Shown: positions 1 to 8,507, counted from the stretch's first letter. The stretch is DNA of 64,000 bases from Phoenicibacter sp963592435 (GCA_963592435.1 CAVAWT010000008.1:1-64000); one strand, 5' to 3'. The notes: a model not told the origin generated them from the letters alone. Translations and numbers: made by a program.

Positions 1-220
1 AACTTTGCAACTCGAAATTAACAAAATAGCATCTAAAAGTACCTTAATTTACAGTCTGTAAGTTATTTTGGCATGGGAATCTGATAAATTTCTGATTTCT
101 GTAGACGCATGGCAGCCATGGGTTCCCAGCTACAGAGTCCTATCTAAACATTCCCCAGCGTAGGGGATGGCTGCCATGGTGGACGGGCAAGCGCCTATGG
201 CTGCCTTAGGTTTACCCACC
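1..220. other. Left-edge non-coding stretch with clustered palindromes
   Basis: No convincing gene is visible here. The 11-bp palindrome ATGGCAGCCAT lies at 109-119 and its variant ATGGCTGCCAT at 167-177. A third half-conserved copy (ATGGCTGCC) is at 197-205. Between them a short hairpin TCCCC-N5/6-GGGGA occupies about 152-166. A 66-codon open frame starts at the second palindrome, but it runs antisense into the reductase gene and I regard it as fortuitous. The stretch could be a regulatory region of a gene to the left or the remnant of a small repeat element. Confidence 0.4.
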
Positions 221-258
221 AAAAAAACCTCGCCAAGAAAATACACTTCAAGGCGAGG
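221..258 (-). terminator. Rho-independent terminator of the flavodoxin-family gene
   Basis: Read on the minus strand, a 7-bp GC-rich stem (CCTCGCC at 252-258 and GGCGAGG at 228-234) closes a 17-nt loop. It is followed immediately by seven T residues (221-227). It lies about 35 nt downstream of the stop codon of the reductase gene that ends at 293, as expected for the end of the minus-strand operon. Confidence 0.75.
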
Positions 259-292
259 CTCACTAGACCTCTGTGTTATGTTGATCCTTGGG

Positions 293-913
293 CTATCGGA
301 TGAAGTGCATCCAGTTCCCTGTCACGAAATCTGGCTGTTTGATTCCAGCATTTTTGCCAGCTTCTAAGCATTTCATTATGTAAGACATGTTCTTTGCCAA
401 GTTCATTGCAGTCTGGACGCCTTCTTTGTCCTCCAAAAACTGACCTTCAGTTCTGCCATAGCCTATGTTCCAATACGATGACCCTGCTATTATCATCTTA
501 GAGATTCCAAAGTATTTATTCATAACATCAAATGACGCGCAGGCACCAGCTCTCCTTGCAATTGCAAAAGAAGCTCCGACTTTGCCAGCAAAATTGTTGC
601 CACTTGAATAAAAAACGCGATCCAAAAAAGACAAAACGTGTCCTGATGGATGAGCATAATAAACAGGCGTTCCCAAAAGAAGACCGTCAGCCTGCTTTGC
701 CTTTTCTGCGAATTCATTGACTCCATCGTCATCAAAAACGCACCCGTTACCGTTGCATTTTCCACATGCAACACAGTCGCGAGTTGGCCCTTTCCCAACA
801 TGGAAAATCTCAAACTCGACACCCTCTTCTTCAAACACTTTTCCTGCAACTTGCAACGCTGCAAAAGTGTTACCCTGCTTGTGTGGACTTCCGTTTAGTG
901 CCAAAACTTTCAT
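293..913 (-). CDS. Flavodoxin-family NAD(P)H-dependent FMN reductase
   Basis: This 206-aa cytosolic protein belongs to the NADPH-dependent FMN reductase/flavodoxin-like fold family. The N-terminal strand and phosphate loop GSPHKQGNT (residues 9-17) is the FMN-phosphate binding motif. It is followed by a Cys-rich stretch (CVACGKCNGNGCVF, about residues 48-61) shared with iron-sulfur-flavoprotein-like relatives. GTPVYYAHPSG is the second flavin-contacting loop. A GGGGAG ribosome site precedes the ATG at 913. The gene ends a minus-strand run 14 nt downstream of the MetRS-like gene and is followed by a strong terminator. The substrate is not predictable. Members of the family reduce quinones, nitro compounds or serve as electron carriers. 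Confidence 0.85.
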   Translation of the reverse strand: MKVLALNGSPHKQGNTFAALQVAGKVFEEEGVEFEIFHVGKGPTRDCVACGKCNGNGCVFDDDGVNEFAEKAKQADGLLLGTPVYYAHPSGHVLSFLDRVFYSSGNNFAGKVGASFAIARRAGACASFDVMNKYFGISKMIIAGSSYWNIGYGRTEGQFLEDKEGVQTAMNLAKNMSYIMKCLEAGKNAGIKQPDFVTGNWMHFIR

Positions 914-927
914 GATATACTCCCCTT

Positions 928-2952
928 TTACTTCTTGAACTGCGACGGATGTTTTGGGAAAAAATCAAAACGAGGCGGAAGCTGTTTCACTTCCTTTTCT
1001 TCAACATCCCCAAAAATCTCCGTCAATGCACTAAAATCATTATACCATGAGAAAAACTCATTACGGTTTGCCTGCATAAACTCACAAATTTGCTCGCACC
1101 CCTCAGGAACAAACGGATGCATCATTAGAGCTGAAGCCCACGTCATAAACAAGCAATCTGAAAGCAATTGAGCCCGTTCGCTTTCTCCTGCTTCATCATC
1201 ATTTAAACGTTTTGCCTCATCTGCCCAATGTTTTTGAGCATAACGTATGAATTCATCACAAACCGAGAAAACAGAATGTAATTCAACTTTTTGCATAGAC
1301 GCATCATATTTTTTAAGAGCTAAATGAACCTTGTTCTTTATTTCTGATGAAATTCCACAAATTGGAATTCTTGAGTCGAAAGAGTTCTGCGCCTCATAGA
1401 ACATGCTTCTTGCAAGACGATTGAAAACGTTATTAATGAGAGCTGCCTCTTTGAGTGCTGGGTCAGCAACCCTAGGATCTCGTCTTTTATCATCGGGAAG
1501 TGCGGGATCAAAGGGTTTTGGACAAAATGGAACTGGTTTCTGACCCAAACCCAAAGCACAAAAATGACACCTAAGTTGGTCAACTGTGTAATGCTCCAAC
1601 AGCTCTTCCCCGCTGGGAGGTTTTACAGTTCCCGAAGATGAAGCTTTAGTTTTTCCGAAAAGCAAGTGATAGTTCGCAATCAAACGAGTTTGGTTTAAGT
1701 TCTTTTTGTGTTCACCAAAAAGTGTCTTGTCACATACCGCATCAAACATCGCAGTTTGTGCAACACCATAAAAATAGAGGTTGTCCTGTCCCAAAAATTG
1801 ATAGACTTGCGCCTCGTCGTCGCACCAAAAATCCTGCCAAGCCTCGTCTTCAAGTCCCAGCTCTTTGTTTCTTGCAATTGTGAAAGAAATTGGCTGCCAA
1901 AGACTCTCTGGCCAACACCAAACAGTTAAATCCTCGACATCTTCAATAACAGGAGCCTTCACTCCCCACTCAATGTTTCCAGTCAAACGAAATGGAACTA
2001 GTGTCTTTGAAGTCCTGAATCGAATTTTTGCCTTTGCCATCACTTCTCGAGCTTTGTCTCGATCATCGATCGTGTTAAAAACGATCTCAAACGATTGCTT
2101 CCCCTTTTCTGGCTCTTTGTATTCATGATTAGGGAGGTCGCCTTTAATTTTTAAATAATCATCATAAGCTTCGCATTTGACAAAAATGATCGGGTCACCC
2201 AAAAATTCTTCTATCGTTGTTGGAACGATGGCGCGAACGTTATTGTCGTTTCGTAAGTCCTCACAATAGCTTTTCAAAAACTCTTTATATTTCGGCAAAT
2301 CGAAATACCAATTTTGAACAGGCCTCATAGTTGGAGTTTTTTCTGTTAGGGTTGAAACTGGATTTATCAAATCTTGAGGATCGAATTGATGCCCGAGCGA
2401 ACACTCATCAGCATAAGCCTCATCGGATTTGCATCCCTGAACAGGACAATGACCTCTCACCTGGCGACCATTAAGAAACGTTTTTGCTTCTTCGTCATAA
2501 AATTGCATTGTTGAATCGAGAGTTAAAACACCAGCATCATAAAGAGCTTGTATGAAATTTTTTGACAGAACTTCATGAACTTCAGCAGACGTACCAATCC
2601 CTGAACCTTCAAAAATGTCAAGAGATATGTTAAACGCGTTTAAAGTTTCAGCCTGCTTATTGTGATTTCTCATAACATAGTCTGAAATTTCTCCGTCAAA
2701 ACTCTCGTTTTCAACAGCCTTTCTGTAACCCTCGTTAATTGGAGACCCATAACAATCAGTCCCGCCAACAAAGCGTACATTTTCACTGCCAATTCTGTCA
2801 CGCAAAAATCGTGCGAAAACATCTGCAGGAACATAAACGCCACCGATGTGACCAAAATGAAGTGGTTTGTTGCCATATGGAGTGCCTGTTGTTACAACAG
2901 CCCTTTTTGGCCAGTACTTAACAACTTCCTCTTTTATCCAATCGTCATTCAT
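928..2952 (-). CDS. MetRS-like class I aminoacyl-tRNA synthetase, divergent
   Basis: This 674-aa protein aligns by eye with E. coli-type methionyl-tRNA synthetase. It has an N-terminal PYGNKPLHFGHIGG (HIGH motif as HFGH, about residue 30) and GTDCYGSPI. A zinc-knuckle region runs from GHCPVQGC to ECSLGHQFDP, and the FLGQDNLYFYGV stretch is present. Two things are odd. The KMSKS loop reads K-A-S-S-S (in GKTKASSSGT), which lacks the second lysine. There is also an extra segment of about 80 residues (roughly 250-335) between the NWYFDLPKY strand and the GNIEWGVKAP strand. There is no C-terminal EMAP/Trbp111 domain. It probably charges tRNA-Met, but a paralogue with another role cannot be excluded without the rest of the genome. 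The stop is 2 nt from rho, so the genes share a transcript. Confidence 0.8.
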   Translation of the reverse strand: MNDDWIKEEVVKYWPKRAVVTTGTPYGNKPLHFGHIGGVYVPADVFARFLRDRIGSENVRFVGGTDCYGSPINEGYRKAVENESFDGEISDYVMRNHNKQAETLNAFNISLDIFEGSGIGTSAEVHEVLSKNFIQALYDAGVLTLDSTMQFYDEEAKTFLNGRQVRGHCPVQGCKSDEAYADECSLGHQFDPQDLINPVSTLTEKTPTMRPVQNWYFDLPKYKEFLKSYCEDLRNDNNVRAIVPTTIEEFLGDPIIFVKCEAYDDYLKIKGDLPNHEYKEPEKGKQSFEIVFNTIDDRDKAREVMAKAKIRFRTSKTLVPFRLTGNIEWGVKAPVIEDVEDLTVWCWPESLWQPISFTIARNKELGLEDEAWQDFWCDDEAQVYQFLGQDNLYFYGVAQTAMFDAVCDKTLFGEHKKNLNQTRLIANYHLLFGKTKASSSGTVKPPSGEELLEHYTVDQLRCHFCALGLGQKPVPFCPKPFDPALPDDKRRDPRVADPALKEAALINNVFNRLARSMFYEAQNSFDSRIPICGISSEIKNKVHLALKKYDASMQKVELHSVFSVCDEFIRYAQKHWADEAKRLNDDEAGESERAQLLSDCLFMTWASALMMHPFVPEGCEQICEFMQANRNEFFSWYNDFSALTEIFGDVEEKEVKQLPPRFDFFPKHPSQFKK

Positions 2953-2954
2953 TT

Positions 2955-4625
2955 TTACAACTCAAAATTGTCGCCATTAACATGTGTCTGCGCCTTTTTT
3001 GCAGTTCTAATGATGAACTCAGCGTTTGAGCTTGTTTGTTTCAAGGATTTAATGAGCATAGACATTGCGCGCTCAGTGCTACCCAGGTTTGCTAAAACAT
3101 TTCTGACTGCCCACACAAGTGGAGCAACTTGTCCATCCATCAAGATCTCTTCTTTACGAGTTCCAGAAGTAATTGGGTCTATAGCTGGGAAAATGCGCCT
3201 GTCCGCCAAATTACGATCAAGCTTGAGCTCCATATTGCCAGTGCCCTTGAACTCCTCAAAGATGACTTCGTCCATCTTCGATCCAGTATCAATGAGGGCA
3301 GACGCCAAAATTGTGAGTGATCCACCATTCTCAATGTTTCTCGCTGCACCCAAAAATCTCTTTGGTGGATAAAGAGCAGTGGAATCAACACCACCAGACA
3401 AAACTCTACCAGATGCTGGCTGTCCTAAGTTATAGGCTCTTGCTAGGCGAGTTATGCTATCGAGCAAAATGACGACGTCTCTGCCCTGCTCGACAAGACG
3501 CTTTGCACGTTCTATGACAAGCTCCGAGACTTGAATGTGATTTTCGCATGGCATATCAAAGGTTGAAGATATGACTTCTCCATGAATGGATCTCTCCATG
3601 TCAGTCACCTCTTCTGGTCGCTCATCGACGAGCAAACACATTAAATGAACTTCAGGATTGTTTGCATAAATTGCTGCCGCTATGTCTTTTAGGATCGTTG
3701 TTTTTCCAGCTTTAGGAGGAGAAACGATGAGCCCTCGCTGACCTTTCCCGATCGGCGAAACAAGATCGATGACTCGAGCTGTTATGCCTTCTTTTCCATG
3801 CTCCATCAAAAGTCTCTCATCTGGATAAACTGGAGTTAGTTCAGAAAATTTTGGCCTAGATCCAAAGTCGTCGAGCTCAACATCGTTAATTTTTGTCACC
3901 GATTGGATGGCAGCAAACTTTTCTCCGCTTCTTGCAGGACGAGTTTGACCTGTGACCTTGTCGCCTTTGCGAAGACCATTTCTGCGAATTGTTGACAGAG
4001 AAACATATACGTCGTGCTCGCTTGGAAGATAACCATCCATCCTCAAAAACCCATATCCATCAGGCAAGATGTCAAGAATCCCTGTCACTTCCATGAATCC
4101 TTCAGCGATGGCACATGCGACATAGATTCGATCGACCATCTCAGCTTTTCTCATTCCTGATGCATCAATTGAAAGCTGAGCTGCCTTTTCTCTCAAATCC
4201 GAAACAGTTAATGCGCTCAAATCTTCTTTTGAAATGCTTGGCTCATATTGAGGCTGTGGACGAGATTTTCTTTTGTTTTTGCCATTCTTCCTGTGTTCAT
4301 GGCGATTTTGAGAATCTGTTGACTCCTCAGATGTCTCTTTTTCATTCTTTGATTCACCATCAGCTTCGTCTGTCACCTTATTTGAATCTTTAGTTTCTTC
4401 TGCTTTCCCTTTTGAGTCGTCCTCTTCCTTTTCTGCCTTCTTTGTCTTGGCAGAAGATGACTTTTTGCTAGCTGTTGTGCTTTCCTCTTTTTTCTTAGAA
4501 GCAGTCTTTTTTACTTTTGTTTCTTCGGCAGGCTCTTCAGCTGTCTTCTTTGCGCGAGACCTCTTAACTTTGGGTTTTTCTTCGGCTTCAACAGCCTCAA
4601 CTTCTTCAGCTTTTTTTCTTGGCAT
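2955..4625 (-). CDS. rho: Transcription termination factor Rho
   Basis: Rho is a hexameric RNA-dependent ATPase that terminates transcription. The 556-aa protein has a Lys/Glu/Ser-rich, low-complexity extension of about 130 residues. After it come a Rho N-terminal helical domain (about 135-170) and a cold-shock RNA-binding domain (GYGFLRMDGYLPSEHDVYVS). The RecA-type ATPase follows, with P-loop PPKAGKTT, Walker B ILLDSITRLARAYN, the Q-loop/R-loop region (ASGRVLSGGVDS) and GTGNMELKL. The extension is typical of actinobacterial Rho and is expected to add RNA binding. The ATG overlaps the TAA of the upstream transaldolase gene by one base (TAATG). A GGGAG ribosome site lies inside that gene, so translation is probably coupled. 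Confidence 0.97.
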   Translation of the reverse strand: MPRKKAEEVEAVEAEEKPKVKRSRAKKTAEEPAEETKVKKTASKKKEESTTASKKSSSAKTKKAEKEEDDSKGKAEETKDSNKVTDEADGESKNEKETSEESTDSQNRHEHRKNGKNKRKSRPQPQYEPSISKEDLSALTVSDLREKAAQLSIDASGMRKAEMVDRIYVACAIAEGFMEVTGILDILPDGYGFLRMDGYLPSEHDVYVSLSTIRRNGLRKGDKVTGQTRPARSGEKFAAIQSVTKINDVELDDFGSRPKFSELTPVYPDERLLMEHGKEGITARVIDLVSPIGKGQRGLIVSPPKAGKTTILKDIAAAIYANNPEVHLMCLLVDERPEEVTDMERSIHGEVISSTFDMPCENHIQVSELVIERAKRLVEQGRDVVILLDSITRLARAYNLGQPASGRVLSGGVDSTALYPPKRFLGAARNIENGGSLTILASALIDTGSKMDEVIFEEFKGTGNMELKLDRNLADRRIFPAIDPITSGTRKEEILMDGQVAPLVWAVRNVLANLGSTERAMSMLIKSLKQTSSNAEFIIRTAKKAQTHVNGDNFEL

Positions 4626-5305
4626 TATTTAACTTTCTCCCAATCACTTAAAAAAGACTTAATTCCTGCGTCTGTCAGCGGGTGACAAACGAGTTTTTTC
4701 ATAACTCCGAATGGCACGGTCGCAATGTCAGCACCAAAAAGAGCACATTGAGTGACATGATTTGCGCTTCTTATGCTTGCCGCAATGACTTCAACCTGCT
4801 CCCCATTAACAGTATTTTTTCTGAAGTCATAATTGTTGATCGCTTGAACGATTTCTTGAACTTGCAAAAGACCGTCTTCTGATATGTCATCAAAACGTCC
4901 TATAAAAGGTGAAATGTAGCGAGCTCCTGCCCTCGCTGCTAAAATTGCCTGCGGAACAGAAAAACACAATGTCATGTTGACGCGAATTCCTTCATCTGCC
5001 AATTTTCTTGTTGCAGCAAGCCCTTCAACACAAGTTGGAACTTTTACGACAACATTTGGCGCAATTCCAGCCAAGACACGGCCGTCCGCAACGATTTCGT
5101 CGCGAGTCATTGCGACCGACTCAGCTGACACTGGACAATTTTCCCCGACTATGTCACATATTTTTTTAATGTGGCCATGAAAGTCAACGAGTTTTCCGCC
5201 AATTCTGGAATAAAGAGTTGGGTTTGTTGTCACACCAGCTAAAGCACCCCAGCTGTTTGCTTCCTCGATTTCTTCAAGGTCAGCAGTATCAAGAAAAAAT
5301 TTCAA
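4625..5305 (-). CDS. tal: Small transaldolase / fructose-6-phosphate aldolase family
   Basis: This 226-aa protein is of the short TalC/FSA type. It has the N-terminal FFLDTADLEEIEEA, the GVTTNPTL loop, the Schiff-base lysine in VVVKVPTC (about residue 88), and SPFIGRFDD. Such enzymes transfer dihydroxyacetone units in the non-oxidative pentose phosphate pathway or cleave fructose 6-phosphate; sequence alone does not decide which. Initiation is at TTG (5305) behind GGAGAGG. It overlaps rho by one base. A ribulose-phosphate epimerase is encoded elsewhere in the window (15185-15904), consistent with a working pentose phosphate branch. Confidence 0.9.
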   Translation of the reverse strand: MKFFLDTADLEEIEEANSWGALAGVTTNPTLYSRIGGKLVDFHGHIKKICDIVGENCPVSAESVAMTRDEIVADGRVLAGIAPNVVVKVPTCVEGLAATRKLADEGIRVNMTLCFSVPQAILAARAGARYISPFIGRFDDISEDGLLQVQEIVQAINNYDFRKNTVNGEQVEVIAASIRSANHVTQCALFGADIATVPFGVMKKLVCHPLTDAGIKSFLSDWEKVK

Positions 5306-5469
5306 GATTATCCTCTCCGTCTAAAAATATGATTTAATTTGCGAGAAGCTTGTCATTACAAATTTGTCAAGCAAACAAATTTTACCACAGAATTTTTTAG
5401 CTTCTTTAAACTTTTTCTCTCAATTATTTAAAAATTTATTCGATAAAATTGTTGTCAGATTCAATTTTG

Positions 5470-5498
5470 TTGTAAACCTCGCACAAAATGTGTATAAT
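5470..5498 (+). promoter_or_regulatory. Promoter of rpmB (sigma-70 type)
   Basis: The -35 box TTGTAA (5470-5475) and a perfect -10 TATAAT (5493-5498) are separated by 17 bp. Transcription would start near 5505, giving a leader of about 40 nt before the rpmB ATG at 5545. No ribosomal-protein leader structure is evident in it. Confidence 0.7.
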
Positions 5499-5544
5499 AA
5501 AAAGTCGCTGTTTATTCGATTTGAAAATGATAAGGAGATTTGAA

Positions 5545-5736
5545 ATGTCTCAAATTTGTGAAGTTTGCGGTAAAAGACCGAGTGCTGGACATAATGTTTC
5601 TCACTCACACAGAGTGACAAACAGAACATACAGACCAAACATTCAAAAGGTGACGATTAAGGATGCAAGCGGACACGTCCGTGCTGCTCGCGTTTGCACT
5701 TCCTGCCTTAAAGCTGGCAAAGTGGAGCGTGCTTAA
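5545..5736 (+). CDS. rpmB: 50S ribosomal protein L28
   Basis: This 63-aa ribosomal protein is of the zinc-binding (C+) type, with CEVC near the N-terminus and CTSC near the C-terminus. The characteristic core GHNVSHSHRVTNRTYRPNIQ lies between them. The start was placed at ATG 5545, which is preceded by AAGGAG (5532-5537) at good spacing. The upstream in-frame ATG codons would add a non-homologous tail. Its own promoter lies just upstream, and nfo follows 33 nt downstream on the same strand. Confidence 0.97.
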   Translation: MSQICEVCGKRPSAGHNVSHSHRVTNRTYRPNIQKVTIKDASGHVRAARVCTSCLKAGKVERA

Positions 5737-5769
5737 GCTCGCCACGTCATTCTGATTTTAGCTTGTGCC

Positions 5770-6606
5770 ATGTTGACAATTGGTTGCCATCTTTCTGCCT
5801 CAAAAGGCTTCCTCAACATGGCGCAAGTTGCACATTCACTAGGTGCGAACACTTTTCAATTTTTCACAAGAAATCCAAGAGGCGGAAAAGCTAAAGAAAT
5901 AAATAAAAAAGATGTTGCAGATTTCGAGACTTACTGTCATGAAACTGCTGGCATTACAACTTTTTTAGCGCATGCTCCCTACACTCTCAATTTTTGCGCA
6001 GAAAAGCCCAACATCAGAAAGTTTGCCATCGAAACTCTGGCTGATGACATGTTGCGGATGGAAAACACGCCAGATCAAATGTATAACATACATCCAGGTT
6101 CTCACGTTGGTCAAGGCTCAGATGTCGGCATCACTCTCATTGCTGATGCGTTAAACCAAGTCTTGGATGAAAACCAATCAACTCTGTTGCTCCTAGAAAC
6201 TATGGCTGGAAAAGGAACAGAAGTTGGCAGGTCCTTTGAAGAAATCAAATCAATCATTGACAAAATTGAATTGAATGACAAAGTTGGAGTATGTCTTGAC
6301 ACTTGTCATGTTTGGGAAGCTGGCTATGACATAAAGAACAACTTAGACGACGTGTTAGAGGAATTTGACAAAACAATAGGTCTTTCACGCCTTCGCGCCA
6401 TTCATCTAAACGATTCAAAAAACGACATCTCTGCTCACAAGGACAGACATGAAGCTATTGGGCTTGGCCACATCGGCTTTGATGCACTTAGTGCCATAAC
6501 TCGCCATCCTTCCCTTCGAGACCTTCCTTTCTTCTTGGAAACTCCACACGATAAGGTGAGCGAATATGCCGACGAAATTTCTGCTTTAAGGGATGCTTGG
6601 AACTAA
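5770..6606 (+). CDS. nfo: Endonuclease IV (AP endonuclease)
   Basis: The product cleaves the backbone 5' of abasic sites during base-excision repair, using three metal ions. The 278-aa length is normal for the family. It begins with MLTIGCHLSASKGF. Metal-ligand segments are recognisable: LLLETMAGKGTEVG, VCLDTCHVWEAGYD, HLNDSKNDISAHKDRHEAIGLGHIG and FFLETPHD. It follows rpmB and ends before a bidirectional terminator. No good ribosome site precedes the ATG, so coupling to rpmB mRNA is possible. Confidence 0.96.
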   Translation: MLTIGCHLSASKGFLNMAQVAHSLGANTFQFFTRNPRGGKAKEINKKDVADFETYCHETAGITTFLAHAPYTLNFCAEKPNIRKFAIETLADDMLRMENTPDQMYNIHPGSHVGQGSDVGITLIADALNQVLDENQSTLLLLETMAGKGTEVGRSFEEIKSIIDKIELNDKVGVCLDTCHVWEAGYDIKNNLDDVLEEFDKTIGLSRLRAIHLNDSKNDISAHKDRHEAIGLGHIGFDALSAITRHPSLRDLPFFLETPHDKVSEYADEISALRDAWN

Positions 6607-6663
6607 ATCACTGTTTTAAACTTAAAATTATTTGTGAAACGCCCCAAAAAGGCAACAACAAAA

Positions 6664-6696
6664 AAAGAGCCCTTTAAGCGGGGCTCTTTATCTTTT
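6664..6696. terminator. Bidirectional terminator between nfo and the mIHF gene
   Basis: A perfect 9-bp inverted repeat, AAAGAGCCC (6664-6672) and GGGCTCTTT (6681-6689), encloses an 8-nt loop. The run of A on the left and ATCTTTTT on the right let it function in both directions. It lies between the convergent genes nfo (plus) and mIHF (minus). Confidence 0.8.
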
Positions 6697-6725
6697 TAGA
6701 TAAAACTATTTTGACTTAAAAACTC

Positions 6726-7034
6726 TTATGAGAGAGCTTCTTTCAAGCCTTCCATCTGACGGCTTCCGAGACCCTGAAGACGACGGCTTTCCTGAATTCC
6801 GAGGTCTGCCATTAGTTTTTCAGCTTTGACTTTACCATATCCAGGAACAGCATTGATGAATGATTTCACTTTCATGCGTCCAACGATTGGATCTTTAACG
6901 TCTTCCAAAACCTCAACAGGTTTTTTTACACCCATCTGGATTTTCTTAGTGAGCTCGCTTCTCTTTGTGCGAACCACTCTTGCCTTCTCGAGAGCAGCTT
7001 GACGTTGTTCTGGTGTCATTGTTGGTGCTGGCAT
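6726..7034 (-). CDS. mihF: Integration host factor, actinobacterial type (mIHF)
   Basis: This 102-aa nucleoid-associated protein is of the actinobacterial mIHF family, which is unrelated to the HU/IHF fold. The conserved C-terminal helix-two-turn-helix DNA-binding part is visible: VKSFINAVPGYGKVKAEKLM, then LGIQESRRLQGLGSRQ. Family members compact DNA and are often essential. The product is one of the best taxonomic markers in the window. The gene stands alone on the minus strand, ends at a strong terminator, and has AGAGAGATAAG as its probable ribosome site. Confidence 0.93.
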   Translation of the reverse strand: MPAPTMTPEQRQAALEKARVVRTKRSELTKKIQMGVKKPVEVLEDVKDPIVGRMKVKSFINAVPGYGKVKAEKLMADLGIQESRRLQGLGSRQMEGLKEALS

Positions 7035-7380
7035 AATCTTATCTCTCTTCTACTCATGCGAAAGAGTTCAACCTCAGTCGCTTCTTACAAAACTTTAAAA
7101 GACTAAATAGCTACGTTTAGTGTTATTGACTAGCCCTATCAACATTTAACAATACTATCACACTTAAAATCGATTTTGCAGGATAAATTCTAAAGAATCC
7201 CAAAAAAGTAGCAAAATAACCCATAAACAAGTCAATTAATGCACCGAAAGTCCGACAAGCCTCAGACATATGCCCTCCCATTATAAATTGCGATTTTAAT
7301 AATCAGATGTTATTTAGTCATTTATCGTCAGTGCTAGAAATTTTGAATCTATAATTAGTTATTTAGGGCTAATTTAAATT
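7035..7380. promoter_or_regulatory. Divergent intergenic region, mIHF / tilS
   Basis: This is 346 bp between divergent genes. It contains the candidate 48-aa frame (7123-7269). A TATAAT at 7350-7355 lies 25 nt before the tilS ATG and is a plausible tilS -10 without a good -35. No terminator or riboswitch-like structure was recognised. The region is strongly AT-rich. Confidence 0.4.
7123..7269 (-). CDS. Possible small hydrophobic protein (48 aa)
   Basis: A 48-codon frame, below the usual length cut-off, begins at ATG 7269. A strong purine-rich site GGGAGGG lies 3-4 nt upstream (7273-7279), and TATAAT directly abuts that site (7280-7285). The predicted peptide starts MSEACRTFGALIDLFMGYFA. It is mostly hydrophobic with two Arg/Lys-bearing turns, so it could form one or two membrane helices. 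It would lie 88 nt upstream of mIHF on the same strand. The Shine-Dalgarno spacing is short, and AT-rich DNA can give hydrophobic frames by chance, so this is a candidate only. Confidence 0.35.
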   Translation of the reverse strand: MSEACRTFGALIDLFMGYFATFLGFFRIYPAKSILSVIVLLNVDRASQ

Positions 7381-8502
7381 ATGGAAAATCAAAATAGACA
7401 AAATATGAAATCAAAATCGAGCGAAATGATCGTTGAAAAAGCGTCAGAACTAGCAGAATCTAAGAACCTTTTTTCTGATTCAAATCCACTTCTGCTCATG
7501 ATTTCTGGTGGTTCAGATTCCACTGCTCTTGCCTATGTCATAAAGCAGATGATGGACTTAAAAAAAATAGGCATGGTTGCAGCCCTTCATGTTAATCACA
7601 AAATTCGAGGTCAGGAATCTGACGGCGATCAGGAATTTGTTCATAATTTGTGCGAGTTTTTGGATATCCCACTTTTTGAGGCCGAAATCGACATTCCAAA
7701 AATCGTATTTGAAACAAAAGGAAACCTGGAGGATTGCGCAAGACGGGAGCGCTATGTTTGTGCAAACGACGCTTTGAGCTCACTTTGTCAGCATTTTGAA
7801 GTCCCATTTGAAAATGGAAAGATTGTGACAGCTCACACTCTTGATGACCGCATTGAGAATTTTTATATGAGATCAATTGTTGGCACTGGTCCAGGTGGCT
7901 TTAGATCAATGAAGCATAAGTCAAAAAACGTCGTCAGACCTCTTCTCACTTCAACAAGGAAAGAATTACAATGCTTTATTAAAGAGCTTTACGATAATAA
8001 GTTAGCATATGCTAACTCAGAAGGAGAACTTTGGCGTGAAGACTCAACTAACAAAGATGAAAGCGGTTTTAGAAATTTTATTCGCCACTCCATCATTCCA
8101 AAAATTGAACTTAAAAATCCAAATCACGCAAGGACTCTGAGTAAAACGATGGATTTGATTGCAGATGAAGATGACATGCTCGATGAAATGGCACGAGAGT
8201 TACTAAAAGAAAATGTCACTCTCTACCTCAGCGAGAACAGAGCAGAAATAGATTGTGATTTTGCAAAAGCTAAGACGCCTTTAATGAGAAGAGCTGCTTT
8301 TATTCTTCTGAATGCTCTCGTGCCAGAAACTGAGCGTATTAAAAATGCAAGCGTTGAAGCAGTTCTTACTCCTTTCCAAAATGGACTTTGTCACCATGAG
8401 AGATCAAAAAACATACAATGCAATTTGATTGTTTCCTCTAATAAAAATGGTGTAATAATCGAGACTTGTGAGTCATATCGCAAAAAACGCAAGAAAATGT
8501 AA
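7381..8502 (+). CDS. tilS: tRNA(Ile)-lysidine synthase
   Basis: TilS adds lysine to the wobble C34 of tRNA-Ile(CAU), which changes both its codon reading and its charging to isoleucine; it is normally essential. The 373-aa protein has the N-type PP-loop SGGSDS at residues 42-47. It also has AALHVNHKIRG, the ARRERY motif and the AHTLDDRIENFYMR motif typical of TilS. The C-terminal tRNA-binding part is short. It is the first gene of an operon, and the P-type ATPase starts 5 nt after its stop. No strong ribosome site is seen. Confidence 0.95.
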   Translation: MENQNRQNMKSKSSEMIVEKASELAESKNLFSDSNPLLLMISGGSDSTALAYVIKQMMDLKKIGMVAALHVNHKIRGQESDGDQEFVHNLCEFLDIPLFEAEIDIPKIVFETKGNLEDCARRERYVCANDALSSLCQHFEVPFENGKIVTAHTLDDRIENFYMRSIVGTGPGGFRSMKHKSKNVVRPLLTSTRKELQCFIKELYDNKLAYANSEGELWREDSTNKDESGFRNFIRHSIIPKIELKNPNHARTLSKTMDLIADEDDMLDEMARELLKENVTLYLSENRAEIDCDFAKAKTPLMRRAAFILLNALVPETERIKNASVEAVLTPFQNGLCHHERSKNIQCNLIVSSNKNGVIIETCESYRKKRKKM

Positions 8503-8507
8503 ACATT

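Noticed and set aside
167..367. 66-aa plus-strand frame at the left edge beginning in a palindrome
   Set aside because: No ribosome site; the second half is antisense to the reductase gene, and the start coincides with a palindromic repeat rather than a coding-like signal.
2848..3372. 174-aa plus-strand open frame
   Set aside because: It lies antisense to the MetRS-like gene and rho, both well supported, and has no recognisable domain.
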